DNA of 64,000 nucleotides from NCBI RefSeq assembly GCF_018603905.1, contig NZ_JAHFZZ010000011.1:62001-126000 (forward strand), in the 5' to 3' direction. Below, piece by piece: positions 35,501 through 42,512 of the stretch (positions within the stretch are counted from its first letter, which is position 1; each line of letters begins with the position of its first letter). This DNA is from Nonomuraea sp. NEAU-A123. Its GTDB lineage: Bacteria; Actinomycetota; Actinomycetes; Streptosporangiales; Streptosporangiaceae. The translations under genes and the position numbers were made by a program. The notes beneath the pieces were generated by a model, which saw nothing but the letters and a program-made list of their open reading frames with translations, ran no database searches and was not told the DNA's origin.

Positions 35501-36984
35501 TCGCCTACGCCGGGCTGAGCAACGACCTGGCCGCCCTCACCGACAGCAGCGGCGCCGTCCAGGCCAAGTACGGCCGCGACGCAGCAGGCACGCTCCTCGG
35601 CCAGCAAGAGGGCACCAACCCCGCCCTGGCCACACTGACCGACCTGCATGGCGACCTGGTCGCTACCTACAACACCACCGCGCTGGCCACCACCACTGCA
35701 TATGACCCGTTCGGCACCATCACCGCCCAAACCGGCGTCAAGACCACCCTCGGCTACCAGGGTGCCTACACCGACCCGGACACCGGCAAGGTCAACATGC
35801 ACGCCCGCTGGTACCAGCCCGGCACCGGAGCCTTCACCAGCCGCGACACCGCCACCCTCAACCCCAGCCCATCCGTTCAGGCCAACCGCTACACCTACGC
35901 CAACGCCTCACCACTGACCGGCACCGACCCCACCGGCCACTCCACCGTCATCTCCGGCGACGCGGTCGGCGGCACCTGGAACTCCCCCTACACCCCAGGC
36001 ATCGACAACCAAACGGCCATCGACTACTACGCCCAGCACGGCATCGTGCAGGCCACAGGCGCAGGAAGCGGACTGTGCATCGGCAGCTGCGGCTCCATAG
36101 GCAACTACTCGGGCGGTGCCATCGCCTGCGACATCTGGGGATGCGCAGGTGCCGAGGTCGATCCAAGCTACCTTCGGGAGTTCGAGCTGGAGAAGGAAAA
36201 GAAATTCTGGTTCGGTGATGACGAACTCAAGAGATTGGGCTGGAAGGTCATGCATAACGGCAGGCCAGTCGAGAAGGGCGTGCCTTATTGGAAGATGTCG
36301 AAGGAAGCACAAGAATACTTCCTGGAGCTCTACGTGCCTTACCTCAAGTCTGCTAAGGAATATCAGATCCTTGCAGGACTGGCAATGCTGGCAGCTGGCG
36401 ACCTCGACCAATACATAGCGTCCGGCCCGGCTGCGGGGGATTCGACGGCGCAAAAGGCAGGAATCCCCGAATGGCTCGAGGGCGTATTCAACAGCATGCA
36501 GAACGGAGTAGGGGCTGCCGTCCAATTCATCAAAGATCTTGGTGCCAAGGCGATCGAGATTGGAGAAAAAGCCTTCCGTAAGCTGTACCCTTACATACCC
36601 AGTAACATTGTCGCCGCTATATTCGCCAATAGCAACCTCAGGGACGTAGAACGCGCCGTCATGGCCTGGGCTGATTCGGTAAAGGGACATTGCGGCACAC
36701 ATCGGGGGATGTTGATGTGTACGGGGATGCCGGATAAGTATATCCCGAATGGGCGTAGCGGATATACGATCGCCGGTGTATTCGTCACCAGGCTATGGTC
36801 GAAGGATATCGATGCGGACCTTGCCAAACACGAGAAGATTCATCGCGACCAGTGGTACTACTATGCCAATCAAACCGGATACTGGTTCGCCTTTCCCATT
36901 CTCTATGCGGCCGCCGGATTCGACGCATGCAAGAACCGCTTTGAAATAGAAGCGGGCCTGAAAGACGGCCGGTACCGCTGTTGA
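29584..36984 (+). CDS. Secreted RHS-repeat polymorphic toxin with LamG-like domain and HExxH tip
   Basis: A 2466-residue protein. Residues 1-35 are a signal peptide (Arg-Arg, hydrophobic core, AAQA). A pre-RHS region leads into a DUF6531-like start (VAGPPLSVARTYNSLDARTD, near 280). A laminin-G/concanavalin-like domain lies at about 465-695. Many YD repeats of the YDxxGR/YDAAG type follow to about 2050. The RHS core end is GYQGAYTDPDTGKVNMHARW, then NPSPSVQANRY and DPTGH (about 2115). The last 350 residues are the variable tip. They contain HEKIH (2416-2420) followed by RDQWYYY and a downstream NRFEIEAG with Glu2454/2456, a zinc-metalloprotease-like arrangement. Tip DNA is AT-richer than the repeats. 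The shell would encapsulate and deliver the tip. Confidence 0.9.
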   Translation: MRRLLSWPCAVLVLAALLPGLLSLAAFPVAAQALVINETADAQAKLVTPKQLMGSGTHVPKSVRTSADQPPRGGASAERRERVRGALPLEVRPAVRQDTAKSDLPVGVQRAELADQQTSGDTWPLIDDTYPETGALVSATPLLVLEYTKIGVGSVNDKGLSVSFKICEVPEETDPIPPFPPAPVPTCVESGELGWVYSWRVPAGELEWGKEYKWSAHVRDLDSGRTADSAEMLVTTGARQPLTSPHLGERAGDGQEFAPIVGNYTSSFVDAKVAVAGPPLSVARTYNSLDARTDGIFGAGWSTQWDMKVLAERSGTTVTSLLVTYPNGRRVRFANRGNGTYQPPPGMHDALADVSGGGWRLMDTSSNTYTFDAAGRLTKIADRRGRSQTLTYASDGTFSQITGAGGRALHFTWNGPRVATVSTDPVDGQASTWSYTYVGGNLSTVCAPVAAPNCTSYSYADGSRYRGIVLDSEPVGYWRLGDAQYEPPENLGSSGGTGVYTDVTVGQPGALEGSTDTAVGFTKSTMALPFYTLSRARDQVSVEGWFKTSQNGIIFSAGQFGSPYGATEPVLYVGVDGKLRGQLGEITNSSGDYVYTPITSAAPVNNNQWHHVVLSVSGQQQKLYLDGQAVGQVSGEMYEELRSEAYVGSGDRAVSWSDIPGGQTASGAFAFKGSIDEFAVYDKPLTDAEISAHWAARTKVANKLTQTTLPSGRIWAKNTYDQGTDRLKTHIDRQGGTWQLGESEIDWLERETKITVTDPRNGTLDYVYDPGRGDRLVYEQDQRSVKTSYEYDTGGFVAKVTDGNGNVFQRWNDKRGNPIQGNSCRTTTTDCQNAYASYHVNEDDEFDPRNDQMLVYRDARSDDADSDTYATKWEYNQYGEQLKEKTPATSDFPNGSSTSVAYTDGSEAAIGGGTTPAGLIASQTDARGNAWTYRYTAAGDLAEQTNAAGLLTKLTYDGLGRVREKSEVSQANPDGVKTTFTYDGLGRPLTQTEPGVKNEVSGVTHTKRTTYAYNPDGNKLSETIADLTGGDAERSTVYTYDGLGRVETITDPGGGVVRQTWNTIGKLGTVTDARGAVVDYGYSERGELLSRTLKGWIGSPVSPEPAKDVVLESFTYDASGRLESQVDSMLRKTTFTYFKDNLLDQKIATGAKLNDPTNAPQDVVLEDHTYDAAGNELTLVTGGDKAITTDYVYDAASRLTSQTFDPAGLARKTAFVYDANGNVLKTTRTGTGSSRAEITEYAYNKVNQVTKTTVENGDQDLVSTTTYDDRGVAVASTDPRGNASGANAADFTATMRYDALGRLIEASGPQVKVDKAGTSSDAHPTDHYGYDTLGAKTHATDAEGRTVTSVFDKAGRLTSQSAPSYTPPGGTAVTPTTAYGYDTAGQLTSTTDPRGNTTTFEYDKLGRQVRITDPAPDGQTPGRSIIEYDMAGEKLANVDPTGARSAATYDGLGRQITQTQIERKPTAAVYTTNLTYNQAGYLTKTVAPGNKTIDYSPNAAGEVETQIVAQGTATATTTTMKYDLAGRLIKTADQRGNSTTAEYDLAGRKIATKDLEGTTIRRTTSVGYDPAGNQTSVTSGEDHATRQTFDALNRVTSLIEPISATDSITTSFGYDATGARTRLTDGRGYATWTTYNSLALAETVTEPATTAHPNAADRTWSTGYDAAGNPNVVIQPGGVRIDRTFDHLGRLTKESGAGGGAATAERTFGYDLADRPTTIGDLTVDYNDRTLPLSIKRGTTQLTGYAYDGLGNPTQRVDAAGTATFTWDANNRPATATDPVTGRKLTYGYDAADNLSSLTATTGTTTVDTQIFTYDYAHRLDSQTLRKGTSTGTQLAKISYGWDKDDNLTTKTTAGLAGAGTNTYGYDHAGRLTSWTAPGGATTAYEWDKSGNRTKAGTKTYAYDERNRLTSGDGTDYTYTPRGTLATETKAGTTTNYTFDVFDRLIADGDSLYSYDALDRVTSRIKGAAKQNFAYAGLSNDLAALTDSSGAVQAKYGRDAAGTLLGQQEGTNPALATLTDLHGDLVATYNTTALATTTAYDPFGTITAQTGVKTTLGYQGAYTDPDTGKVNMHARWYQPGTGAFTSRDTATLNPSPSVQANRYTYANASPLTGTDPTGHSTVISGDAVGGTWNSPYTPGIDNQTAIDYYAQHGIVQATGAGSGLCIGSCGSIGNYSGGAIACDIWGCAGAEVDPSYLREFELEKEKKFWFGDDELKRLGWKVMHNGRPVEKGVPYWKMSKEAQEYFLELYVPYLKSAKEYQILAGLAMLAAGDLDQYIASGPAAGDSTAQKAGIPEWLEGVFNSMQNGVGAAVQFIKDLGAKAIEIGEKAFRKLYPYIPSNIVAAIFANSNLRDVERAVMAWADSVKGHCGTHRGMLMCTGMPDKYIPNGRSGYTIAGVFVTRLWSKDIDADLAKHEKIHRDQWYYYANQTGYWFAFPILYAAAGFDACKNRFEIEAGLKDGRYRC

Positions 36985-37016
36985 CATACCGTAACGCTGT
37001 CGCGAGGATCCATAGC

Positions 37017-37514
37017 ATGAAGAGGACCGTAACCTTTCTGACGCTCAGCTTCCTGCTGGTGGCCTGTGGCTACGGCAGCCCGGCGCAGATGGGCGCGACC
37101 GGGGTCACCGTGACTGCCAACGGGCAGCTCGTGATGGTGACGTCCTGGTGTGCTGGGAGCGCCCCGGATGGAGTGCAGCTCTACCGTTACGACACTGCTG
37201 GCGAACTACAGGAACAGGCGGACATCAAGGCGCCGTCGCTGACCGGCGGCAGCGCCTCCCTGAACTTGGAGGAGATACCCGCCGGGTGGTCCCTCCAGGA
37301 AGGAAACCTGAAGTTCGAGGACGGGGTGAAGTATAGAGTTGCCGCCTATTCCTCGAAAACTAATGCCATGCTCCGCCCTGTTGATTTCACGACCAAGGTG
37401 AAGAAGGATATTCCGCTCGACAGAATTTTGATCCAGGAGTACCTGTCCGACCGTGACAAGAATGTCCTTCTGACTGACGGCGAGTTCAAGGCGCGGGCGC
37501 GACTCTATTGCTGA
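37017..37514 (+). CDS. Small lipoprotein, candidate immunity protein for the RHS tip
   Basis: A 165-residue protein from ATG 37017, preceded by GAGGA. Its N-terminus is a lipoprotein signal (MKRTVTFLTLSFLLVACGYG) with lipobox LVAC. The mature part is beta-rich with no family I recognise. It lies 32 bases after the RHS stop on the same strand, where cognate immunity genes sit in polymorphic toxin loci. A surface lipoprotein would suit protection against an extracellular or envelope-acting toxin. The immunity role is inferred from position only. A TTG at 36981 overlapping the RHS stop is an alternative start. Confidence 0.65.
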   Translation: MKRTVTFLTLSFLLVACGYGSPAQMGATGVTVTANGQLVMVTSWCAGSAPDGVQLYRYDTAGELQEQADIKAPSLTGGSASLNLEEIPAGWSLQEGNLKFEDGVKYRVAAYSSKTNAMLRPVDFTTKVKKDIPLDRILIQEYLSDRDKNVLLTDGEFKARARLYC

Positions 37515-37800
37515 GCAAAGTGTGCTCACGAAAAGAGGCTACAGGGGTCTCGCATCGCGTCACCTTGGTGGCGGCCTCAATGCCGTGCCGGCGGGTCATG
37601 ACGGCTTGGGCCTTCTTCTCCACTCTCGCGCCTGCGCCTGCCACCCTTGATGCGCTTCTAGCGTTTTCGCTCGTTCGTCAGTAAGAGGGCTCTTCCTCAT
37701 TTCTTCCGAGGGTAGGGCTGGTTGGTGTGCCGCGACTGAGGAGCGCCGTAGCCTGGCATCATCTGCCTTGCCCTTTCGGACCAAAGGAAGGGCGCACGCA
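37515..37800. other. Intergenic stretch without a supported gene
   Basis: About 285 bases lie between the lipoprotein and the small truncated membrane gene. Open frames on the minus strand here have poor codon bias and no recognisable domain. No clear hairpin terminator was found. Confidence 0.5.
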
Positions 37801-38028
37801 GTGATCGATCTTGGGCCGGACATCCCGCTCTGGTTGAGCGGGATCCTCGCCGTCACGGTTCTCCTTGGGTGGCGGGGCGTCGCTGCCGCCAAGGTGATCA
37901 AGGAGTTCATGCCGAGCGGCAGCGCGGATCGCAAGGAGCTTGGTACACGTTTCTTGAGCACCGCCGAGCCCAGGGCCCCGGCGTTGATTCGATTTGTCGA
38001 GTTCCGGCATGTTGATCAGATGTTGTAG
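37801..38028 (+). pseudogene. Small membrane protein truncated by an IS remnant
   Basis: GTG 37801, preceded by AAGGAAGGG, opens a frame with one membrane helix (IPLWLSGILAVTVLLGW) and then a soluble part (AAAKVIKEFMPSGSADRKEL). Coding character fades near 37970, where CAGGGCC starts. The rest of the frame reads through the end of the ISAs1 remnant to a stop at 38028. I infer that the original C-terminus was lost when the element inserted. The family was not recognised. The coding DNA includes a 9-bp hairpin (37822-37844) that may be fortuitous. Confidence 0.45.
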
Positions 38029-38279
38029 ACGGTGAAGGCGGCATTGTGATCGAGCAGGTCACGGCGGGCATGGGCGGTGTTGGCGCGGTCTGCCAGGCGC
38101 ATGGTACTGATGACCAGGTTGCGGAAGCTGGCCAGGACTCGGGGTGCGGCACCGGTCCTGACCTGGGAATGGTCCTCGCGGAAGGTGACGTCGCGGACCC
38201 AGTGGAGACGATTTTCCACGGTCCAGTGCGCGCGTTCGTAGTGGTTGAGGTGAGCGTACGGCAGGTAACTGTGATCGCC
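38016..38279 (-). mobile_element. ISAs1 family transposase, C-terminal remnant
   Basis: The minus-strand frame ending at 38016 reads AHWTVENRLHWVRDVTFRED, then an Arg/Leu-rich helix with ASFRNLVISTMRLADRAN. This matches the RgHWxIENxLHWvxDVtFxED end of ISAs1/H-repeat transposases. Nothing upstream of about 38279 aligns with the family's catalytic core, so only about 85 residues remain of a normal length of about 370-400. It is non-functional. A CAGGGCC at 37971 may mark the element's terminal repeat, judged from memory of this family. Confidence 0.75.
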
Positions 38280-38403
38280 GACTGCATCATCGGTGCCACC
38301 TGCCTGGACGGGACCGTGGTGCCCCGCAGGCGGGCAAGCCCCAAGAGTGATCTTCAAGCTCCATCCCTCTGACCGCACGCGAATTGGGGCGGAGCCGGCG
38401 GTC

Positions 38404-38428
38404 GGGGAACCTGGAGTCCAGGTTCCCC
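38404..38428. terminator. Long perfect hairpin between the IS remnant and the DUF397 gene
   Basis: GGGGAACCTGGA and TCCAGGTTCCCC form 12-bp complementary arms separated by a single G. It lies 19 bases past the DUF397 stop (minus strand), so it could terminate that operon, or it could be a terminal structure left by the mobile element. There is no U tract. Confidence 0.6.
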
Positions 38429-38446
38429 GTCGCCTAGAGCGTTCGA

Positions 38447-38668
38447 TCAGGCGATGTCGAATTCGCCGTCGTTGACGCCTACGAGGAAGGCGGTCCACTC
38501 CGATGGGGTGAAGATCAACGGTTTGTCGGAGCGGTGCCGGGAGTTACGGACCGCGATCACCCCTGGCAGGTTGGTGGCGACCTCTACGCAGTTGCCGCCG
38601 TCCCCGCCGCTGTGGCTGCTCTTTCGCCATTCGGCGTGCTGAAGGTCGGGGGTGTCATTGTGGGCCAT
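38447..38668 (-). CDS. DUF397 domain protein
   Basis: A 73-residue protein with the DUF397 pattern: AEWRKSSHSGGDGGNCVEVA, then a basic turn and SEWTAFLVGV near the end. DUF397 proteins are small partners of XRE/DUF5753 regulators in actinomycete developmental loci of the WhiJ type. Its start overlaps the end of the XRE gene by 14 bases, which supports a functional pair. Confidence 0.93.
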   Translation of the reverse strand: MAHNDTPDLQHAEWRKSSHSGGDGGNCVEVATNLPGVIAVRNSRHRSDKPLIFTPSEWTAFLVGVNDGEFDIA

Positions 38669-39482
38669 GCGTCATCACGTCCTTGATGATGTTCAACGAT
38701 AGATGGTGCGGATAGGCCTCTGAGCGGACGTAATCGTAACGCCGCAGAACGCCGGAGATAATGGCCCGATCCTCATACGCTCGTCCGTGTGGTTGCGACT
38801 CCACGTACACCGTCGATGGTGTCCCGTGTCGCTCGGCGATGATCAGTCCGCCGAGCAGTCCCGCGTATGCACCAGCGTTGTACGGCACGACCTGTACGGA
38901 GATTTGGCGATGCTGCGCCAGATCCAGGATGTGGGCGAGCTGATTTCGCATCACCTCGGCGCCCCCGACCGGTCTGCGCAGGACTCCCTCGTCCATGATG
39001 GCGGTGACCGTCGGCGGCTTGTCCCTCGTCAAGACCCTTTGACGCTGCATGCGGGCTTCGGCGCGTTCGTCTACCTCCTTGGGAGTGATCCCGGGCTCGG
39101 CGGCGAACAGTGCGCGCGCGTACGCCTCGGTTTGCAGGAGTCCGGTCACCAGCATCGGCTCCCAGCTGCGTAGCGCTGTCGCTTCCTGTTCCTCATCGAG
39201 CCATGCGCGGAAATGTTCGGGGCTGCCAGCCCAGGTCGTACGGACGTACAGCTGGCCGAACTCCTCAACGCCGAACTCGGTATCGAGTAGGTCGGCGAGA
39301 TGCTGCGTCGGGCGGCGCCGACCCTGCTCGACCATGCCGATCTGGCTTTCGGAGTAGCCGAGCCGGTCGGCCAGATCGCGTTGTGTCAGCCCGCCCGAGG
39401 TGCGGAGCCGCCGAAGTAGGTAGGCGAACGCGGCCCGCGGGCTCTCGTCCGGGTCAATCTCCGCTGATCTGGACATAGACAT
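38655..39482 (-). CDS. XRE helix-turn-helix regulator with DUF5753 domain
   Basis: A 275-residue protein from ATG 39482 (ATG 39476 is possible). The HTH is at about 20-70 (LRTSGGLTQRDLADRLGYSE, QIGMVEQGRRRPT). The DUF5753 ligand-like domain follows (LVTGLLQTEAYARALF, RMQRQRVLTRDKPPTVTAIM, VQVVPYNAGAYAGL). It likely represses nearby or developmental genes and is modulated by the DUF397 partner. A longer frame to 39653 has no family support and would cross into the divergent gene's control region. Confidence 0.93.
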   Translation of the reverse strand: MSMSRSAEIDPDESPRAAFAYLLRRLRTSGGLTQRDLADRLGYSESQIGMVEQGRRRPTQHLADLLDTEFGVEEFGQLYVRTTWAGSPEHFRAWLDEEQEATALRSWEPMLVTGLLQTEAYARALFAAEPGITPKEVDERAEARMQRQRVLTRDKPPTVTAIMDEGVLRRPVGGAEVMRNQLAHILDLAQHRQISVQVVPYNAGAYAGLLGGLIIAERHGTPSTVYVESQPHGRAYEDRAIISGVLRRYDYVRSEAYPHHLSLNIIKDVMTHGPQ

Positions 39483-39626
39483 CCAACCGTGACTCTTCGT
39501 GTTGGAACTACTACGAAGCAAGCCTACAAAGAGTGTGGTGTTGCTGTGGGGTGATTCTGCTATCACTCTCTGTTCACCATTGTCATTCTGGTGAAGGTCA
39601 ACCCAGCCGGAGAGCGAGGTAAGAAC

Positions 39627-40019
39627 GTGAACGCCCACAAGCCCACCGTCCAACCCGTGGGCGCGCAGCCGACCTCATCACTCGCGGAGGAATGCGCCGC
39701 CGAGCTCATCCAGACCCTTGCTCGGCAGCACAACATCCCTGCGCTCGCTCTGCCACTACGAGGCGACCAGGTCATCATCTCGATCTACATCGGCCTGCTG
39801 GTCTACACCGACGGGACTCGGCTCTGGTGGCTCGTCCCCAACGCCCGTGAGCGCCCCACGCCGCTATGGACATACGCCGTCACTGTCCAGGCCGCAGCGG
39901 AACGGCTCGCCGCCCACTACCACGAACTGGGCCGTCGCCCTTTGGCCGAGTTGCTACCCGCCACTGGCAGGGAGATATGGCGCGGAGCCGCCTACCTCGT
40001 CCACAACCCGCGCCCATAA
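39627..40019 (+). CDS. Small protein of unknown function beside the XRE/DUF397 pair
   Basis: A 130-residue protein from GTG 39627, chosen because GCGAGG lies upstream; an in-frame GTG at 39591 is less well placed. It has LAEECAAELIQTLARQHNIP, a beta-rich middle (VIISIYIGLLVYTDGTRLWW) and a helical end. It has no signal peptide or catalytic motif. It is divergent from the XRE gene and followed after about 100 bases by an anti-sigma-type ATPase gene, an arrangement recurrent around WhiJ-like loci. Confidence 0.75.
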   Translation: MNAHKPTVQPVGAQPTSSLAEECAAELIQTLARQHNIPALALPLRGDQVIISIYIGLLVYTDGTRLWWLVPNARERPTPLWTYAVTVQAAAERLAAHYHELGRRPLAELLPATGREIWRGAAYLVHNPRP

Positions 40020-40123
40020 ACGCTGGCAGGCCCCCGTTGGGCACGTGGACGCCCCCGTGGTGCCCGCATGCCTGACGGGAGTTACCAGCACACCCATTCA
40101 CAGCCACCGATACTGAACGGTAC

Positions 40124-40663
40124 GTGATCATGGCGTTCACGCTCAGCTTCCTCAAACGCTTCCGTAGGTCTTTCCACAAGCCAGATGCCGCGCCCAAGTA
40201 CCTCTACCACCCGCCGACGTGGTCACCGGGCGGCCGGATGGCGAGCCCCGCGCATGTCGAGCAGGCCCTGCACTGGGACCTGTCCGATGATCCAGCCATC
40301 ATCGGACAGGCTCGCGATCTGGTCCGCGAAACCCTCACCTCGTGGAATCTGCACGACCTGATCGACGACATCACTCTGGTTATCAGCGAGTTGGTCACCA
40401 ATGCCCTGATCCACGGAGCCCCTCCGATCAGGCTGTGCTTGGGCCTAACCCCCGAGGCGGTGACCGGGTACGTCTATGACCAGGGCGCTGGACGACCTCG
40501 ATGCCTCACGGTCCGGCACGACTCAGACCATGGCCGCGGCCTGTCGATCGTGGCTGCTCTCACGGACGAATGGCGGTACGAACCGGCCCCCTGCGGTACG
40601 GGGAAGACCATCTGGTTCAGCCGCACTCTGGAACCCGCATCCCCGCCACCGCACTCTACGTAA
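40124..40663 (+). CDS. Anti-sigma factor-type ATP-binding protein (HATPase)
   Basis: A 179-residue protein from GTG 40124 (ATG 40130 is equally possible). The GHKL fold spans about 45-165, with the N-box LVISELVTNALIHGAPP and G-box elements GYVYDQGAGRPR and GRGLSIVAAL. This is the RsbW/SpoIIAB-like class that binds sigma factors or other partners. In actinomycetes such genes commonly accompany XRE/DUF5753 and DUF397 genes. The basic N-terminal extension (FLKRFRRSFHKP) is unusual. Confidence 0.88.
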   Translation: MIMAFTLSFLKRFRRSFHKPDAAPKYLYHPPTWSPGGRMASPAHVEQALHWDLSDDPAIIGQARDLVRETLTSWNLHDLIDDITLVISELVTNALIHGAPPIRLCLGLTPEAVTGYVYDQGAGRPRCLTVRHDSDHGRGLSIVAALTDEWRYEPAPCGTGKTIWFSRTLEPASPPPHST

Positions 40664-40756
40664 GAGTCCGGTGGTAGAAGAGGACATGCCTCGAAGGACT
40701 GTAAGAAGAAAACCGTACGGTCCCGGCGCCGCCATCCTGCATTTGCCGTCCTCCTT

Positions 40757-41146
40757 TCAGCCGGTGATCGGCGCGTTCACGGTCAGCGTCTCCTCGCCCA
40801 CAGGCCCGTTCAGCCGGATCGAGAGCTCCCAGACGCCGGTCATCGGGAACAGCTCGCCCTCGGCGACGAAGTGGCCGGGTTCCGGCTCCCGGGCGGTGAT
40901 CTCCGGCATGGCGTGACCCATCGCGGGCATCACCGCGGACACGGCCACGCCGTCCGGGTCGCCCGAAGTCAGCCGTACGTCCACGGTGACGCGTCCCGTG
41001 GTCGGCCGGTCGATCGAGACGGTGCCCGTGTAGCGCGTTCCCGTGATGGTCTGACGGAGCGGGTCGGGGGTTGAGCTTCTGCCCACGATGAAGAACGTCA
41101 CCACCGCGACCGCGAGGACCGTCACGGCCACGGCCGCCCGCCTCAC
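40757..41146 (-). CDS. Membrane-anchored protein with YtkA/FixH-like domain
   Basis: A 129-residue protein with an N-terminal signal anchor (about 4-23) and an Ig-like beta domain that includes VSAVMPAMGHAMPEIT. The Met/His-rich MPAMGHAMP resembles the metal-binding face of YtkA and FixH proteins. It is the last gene of a three-gene minus-strand operon with an exported beta-domain protein and a polytopic membrane protein. A role in copper or envelope metal handling is inferred from the motif. Confidence 0.75.
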   Translation of the reverse strand: MRRAAVAVTVLAVAVVTFFIVGRSSTPDPLRQTITGTRYTGTVSIDRPTTGRVTVDVRLTSGDPDGVAVSAVMPAMGHAMPEITAREPEPGHFVAEGELFPMTGVWELSIRLNGPVGEETLTVNAPITG

Positions 41147-41158
41147 GAGTGGGTCTCC

Positions 41159-41207
41159 GATGCCGTGACGTCCCGCCTCATGACGGGCTTCCCGATGCCG
41201 TGACGTC
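41159..41207. repeat. 14-bp direct repeat GATGCCGTGACGTC
   Basis: The copies at 41159-41172 and 41194-41207 are identical. The second encodes the C-terminus of the exported beta-domain protein and the first lies in the gap before the next gene. A small local duplication is the simplest explanation. Confidence 0.85.
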
Positions 41208-42512
41208 GACGGTGAAGGGCATGGTCACGATGCGGTCGGTGGTCGCGTACTGGGCCCAGGCGAAGTATCGTCCCGCTGACGGGAAGCTGAAGGTGAAGCT
41301 GAGTCGGGGGCCGGGGGAGCCCATCTCGTGTATGTGGCCGAGGAAGGTGCCGTCCTGGCTGCGTACGATCAGATGGCCGGTCATGCCCAGCCAGGGGCGC
41401 ACGGTGCCCGACGTGCCGAGTTCGATCGTCGTCGGGCGGCCCGCGACGGGAGCGGCGGGTCGCAGGAGCGGCGCGGCGGCCTCAACAGGCGTCTCCGCCG
41501 CGTCAGATGGGACAGACGTGTCAGACGCGACAGGGTCGCCGACGTTGAACGACCCGGTGACGAGCTGTCCGCCGGAGTCCTCACGCTCTAGCTCGGCATA
41601 GGCCAGATATCGGCCCGGCCGGTCGGTCCGCATCCTGACCTCCAGCCGCCCCGGCGCCGTGCGCAGCGGGTGCACGTGGCGGAAAAAGCGCCCGTCCTCG
41701 CTGGTCACGACCACGTGGGCGAGGGCCTCGTGGTGGAGGACGAGATCGTCCACGGGCCGTCCGGTGGATCCGTCGATGAGGTCGAACCGCAACGTGAACT
41801 CCGCTCCGGAAGCCGGGCGGGCCGGGACCGTCGCCACCCGGCCCTGCGTGAACGGGCGGCCACCGGTCTGCGCCCCGGCCGCCGCCCCCACAGTCGTGCC
41901 CGCAGTCGCCGCCACCGTGGGTGCGGCGCCGTCGGGTGGGGCAGCGGGCAGCATCGGCTCGAAGACGACGACCATGGCGGCGACCGTCAACCCCACCGCG
42001 GCGCCGCCGGCCAGCAGCATTGCCGGACCGGGACGGGCCAGTGCCCCGGTGAGCAGGCCGCCCACCAGCAGCAGGGCCGCCACGAGCAGGCCGCCGTAGA
42101 TCAGCAGTTCTCCCGCCGACCCGCGGTCCACCAGGACGCGGAACGGCAGCACGGCGACCTCGTTCCCGGCCCGCAGGGTGAGCTCGTGCGGGCCGGTCGC
42201 GTCCACTTTGAGCTGAACGTACTGGGGGTCCCGCGCCGCCCGCGCCACGCCCGTCACCGTACGGCCGTCCGCGACCGAGCGCACCTCCAGGCCGACCGGC
42301 AGGTCGGTCACCGGCCCAAAGGCGATGACACCGATCCGCAACGGCCCGGGCACCCGCGTCGTCCCCTTGATCACAATCGTGAGCTCCGCGCCCGCGATCG
42401 TCTGGGCGATCCGCAGATCCGCGCCGGCCGTGACATTGTGCGCGGCGGCCGGAGCGGCGCCCGCCAGCGTCAGGACCGCAACGAGAAGGAGGACCCGGAG
42501 GACTCGGATCAT
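41178..42512 (-). CDS. Exported membrane-anchored beta-domain protein
   Basis: A 444-residue protein from ATG 42512. It has a signal peptide (VLLLVAVLTLAGAAPAAAHN) and an Ig-like N-terminal domain. Two hydrophobic helices span about 135-190 (ELLIYGGLLVAALLLVGGLL and AMLLAGGAAVGLTVAAMVVV). Two outer domains follow with His-containing turns HVVVTSEDGRFFRHVHP and HLIVRSQDGTFLGHIHEMG. These paired HxH turns look like duplicated YtkA-like modules. It overlaps the upstream gene by 4 bases. The function was not recognised; metal or redox work at the envelope is an inference from the motifs and the neighbour at 40757. Confidence 0.75.
   Translation of the reverse strand: MIRVLRVLLLVAVLTLAGAAPAAAHNVTAGADLRIAQTIAGAELTIVIKGTTRVPGPLRIGVIAFGPVTDLPVGLEVRSVADGRTVTGVARAARDPQYVQLKVDATGPHELTLRAGNEVAVLPFRVLVDRGSAGELLIYGGLLVAALLLVGGLLTGALARPGPAMLLAGGAAVGLTVAAMVVVFEPMLPAAPPDGAAPTVAATAGTTVGAAAGAQTGGRPFTQGRVATVPARPASGAEFTLRFDLIDGSTGRPVDDLVLHHEALAHVVVTSEDGRFFRHVHPLRTAPGRLEVRMRTDRPGRYLAYAELEREDSGGQLVTGSFNVGDPVASDTSVPSDAAETPVEAAAPLLRPAAPVAGRPTTIELGTSGTVRPWLGMTGHLIVRSQDGTFLGHIHEMGSPGPRLSFTFSFPSAGRYFAWAQYATTDRIVTMPFTVDVTASGSPS

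Noticed and set aside
38046..38372. Plus-strand frame with QAHGTDDQVAEAG across the IS remnant
   Set aside because: It is antisense to the recognisable ISAs1 transposase end.
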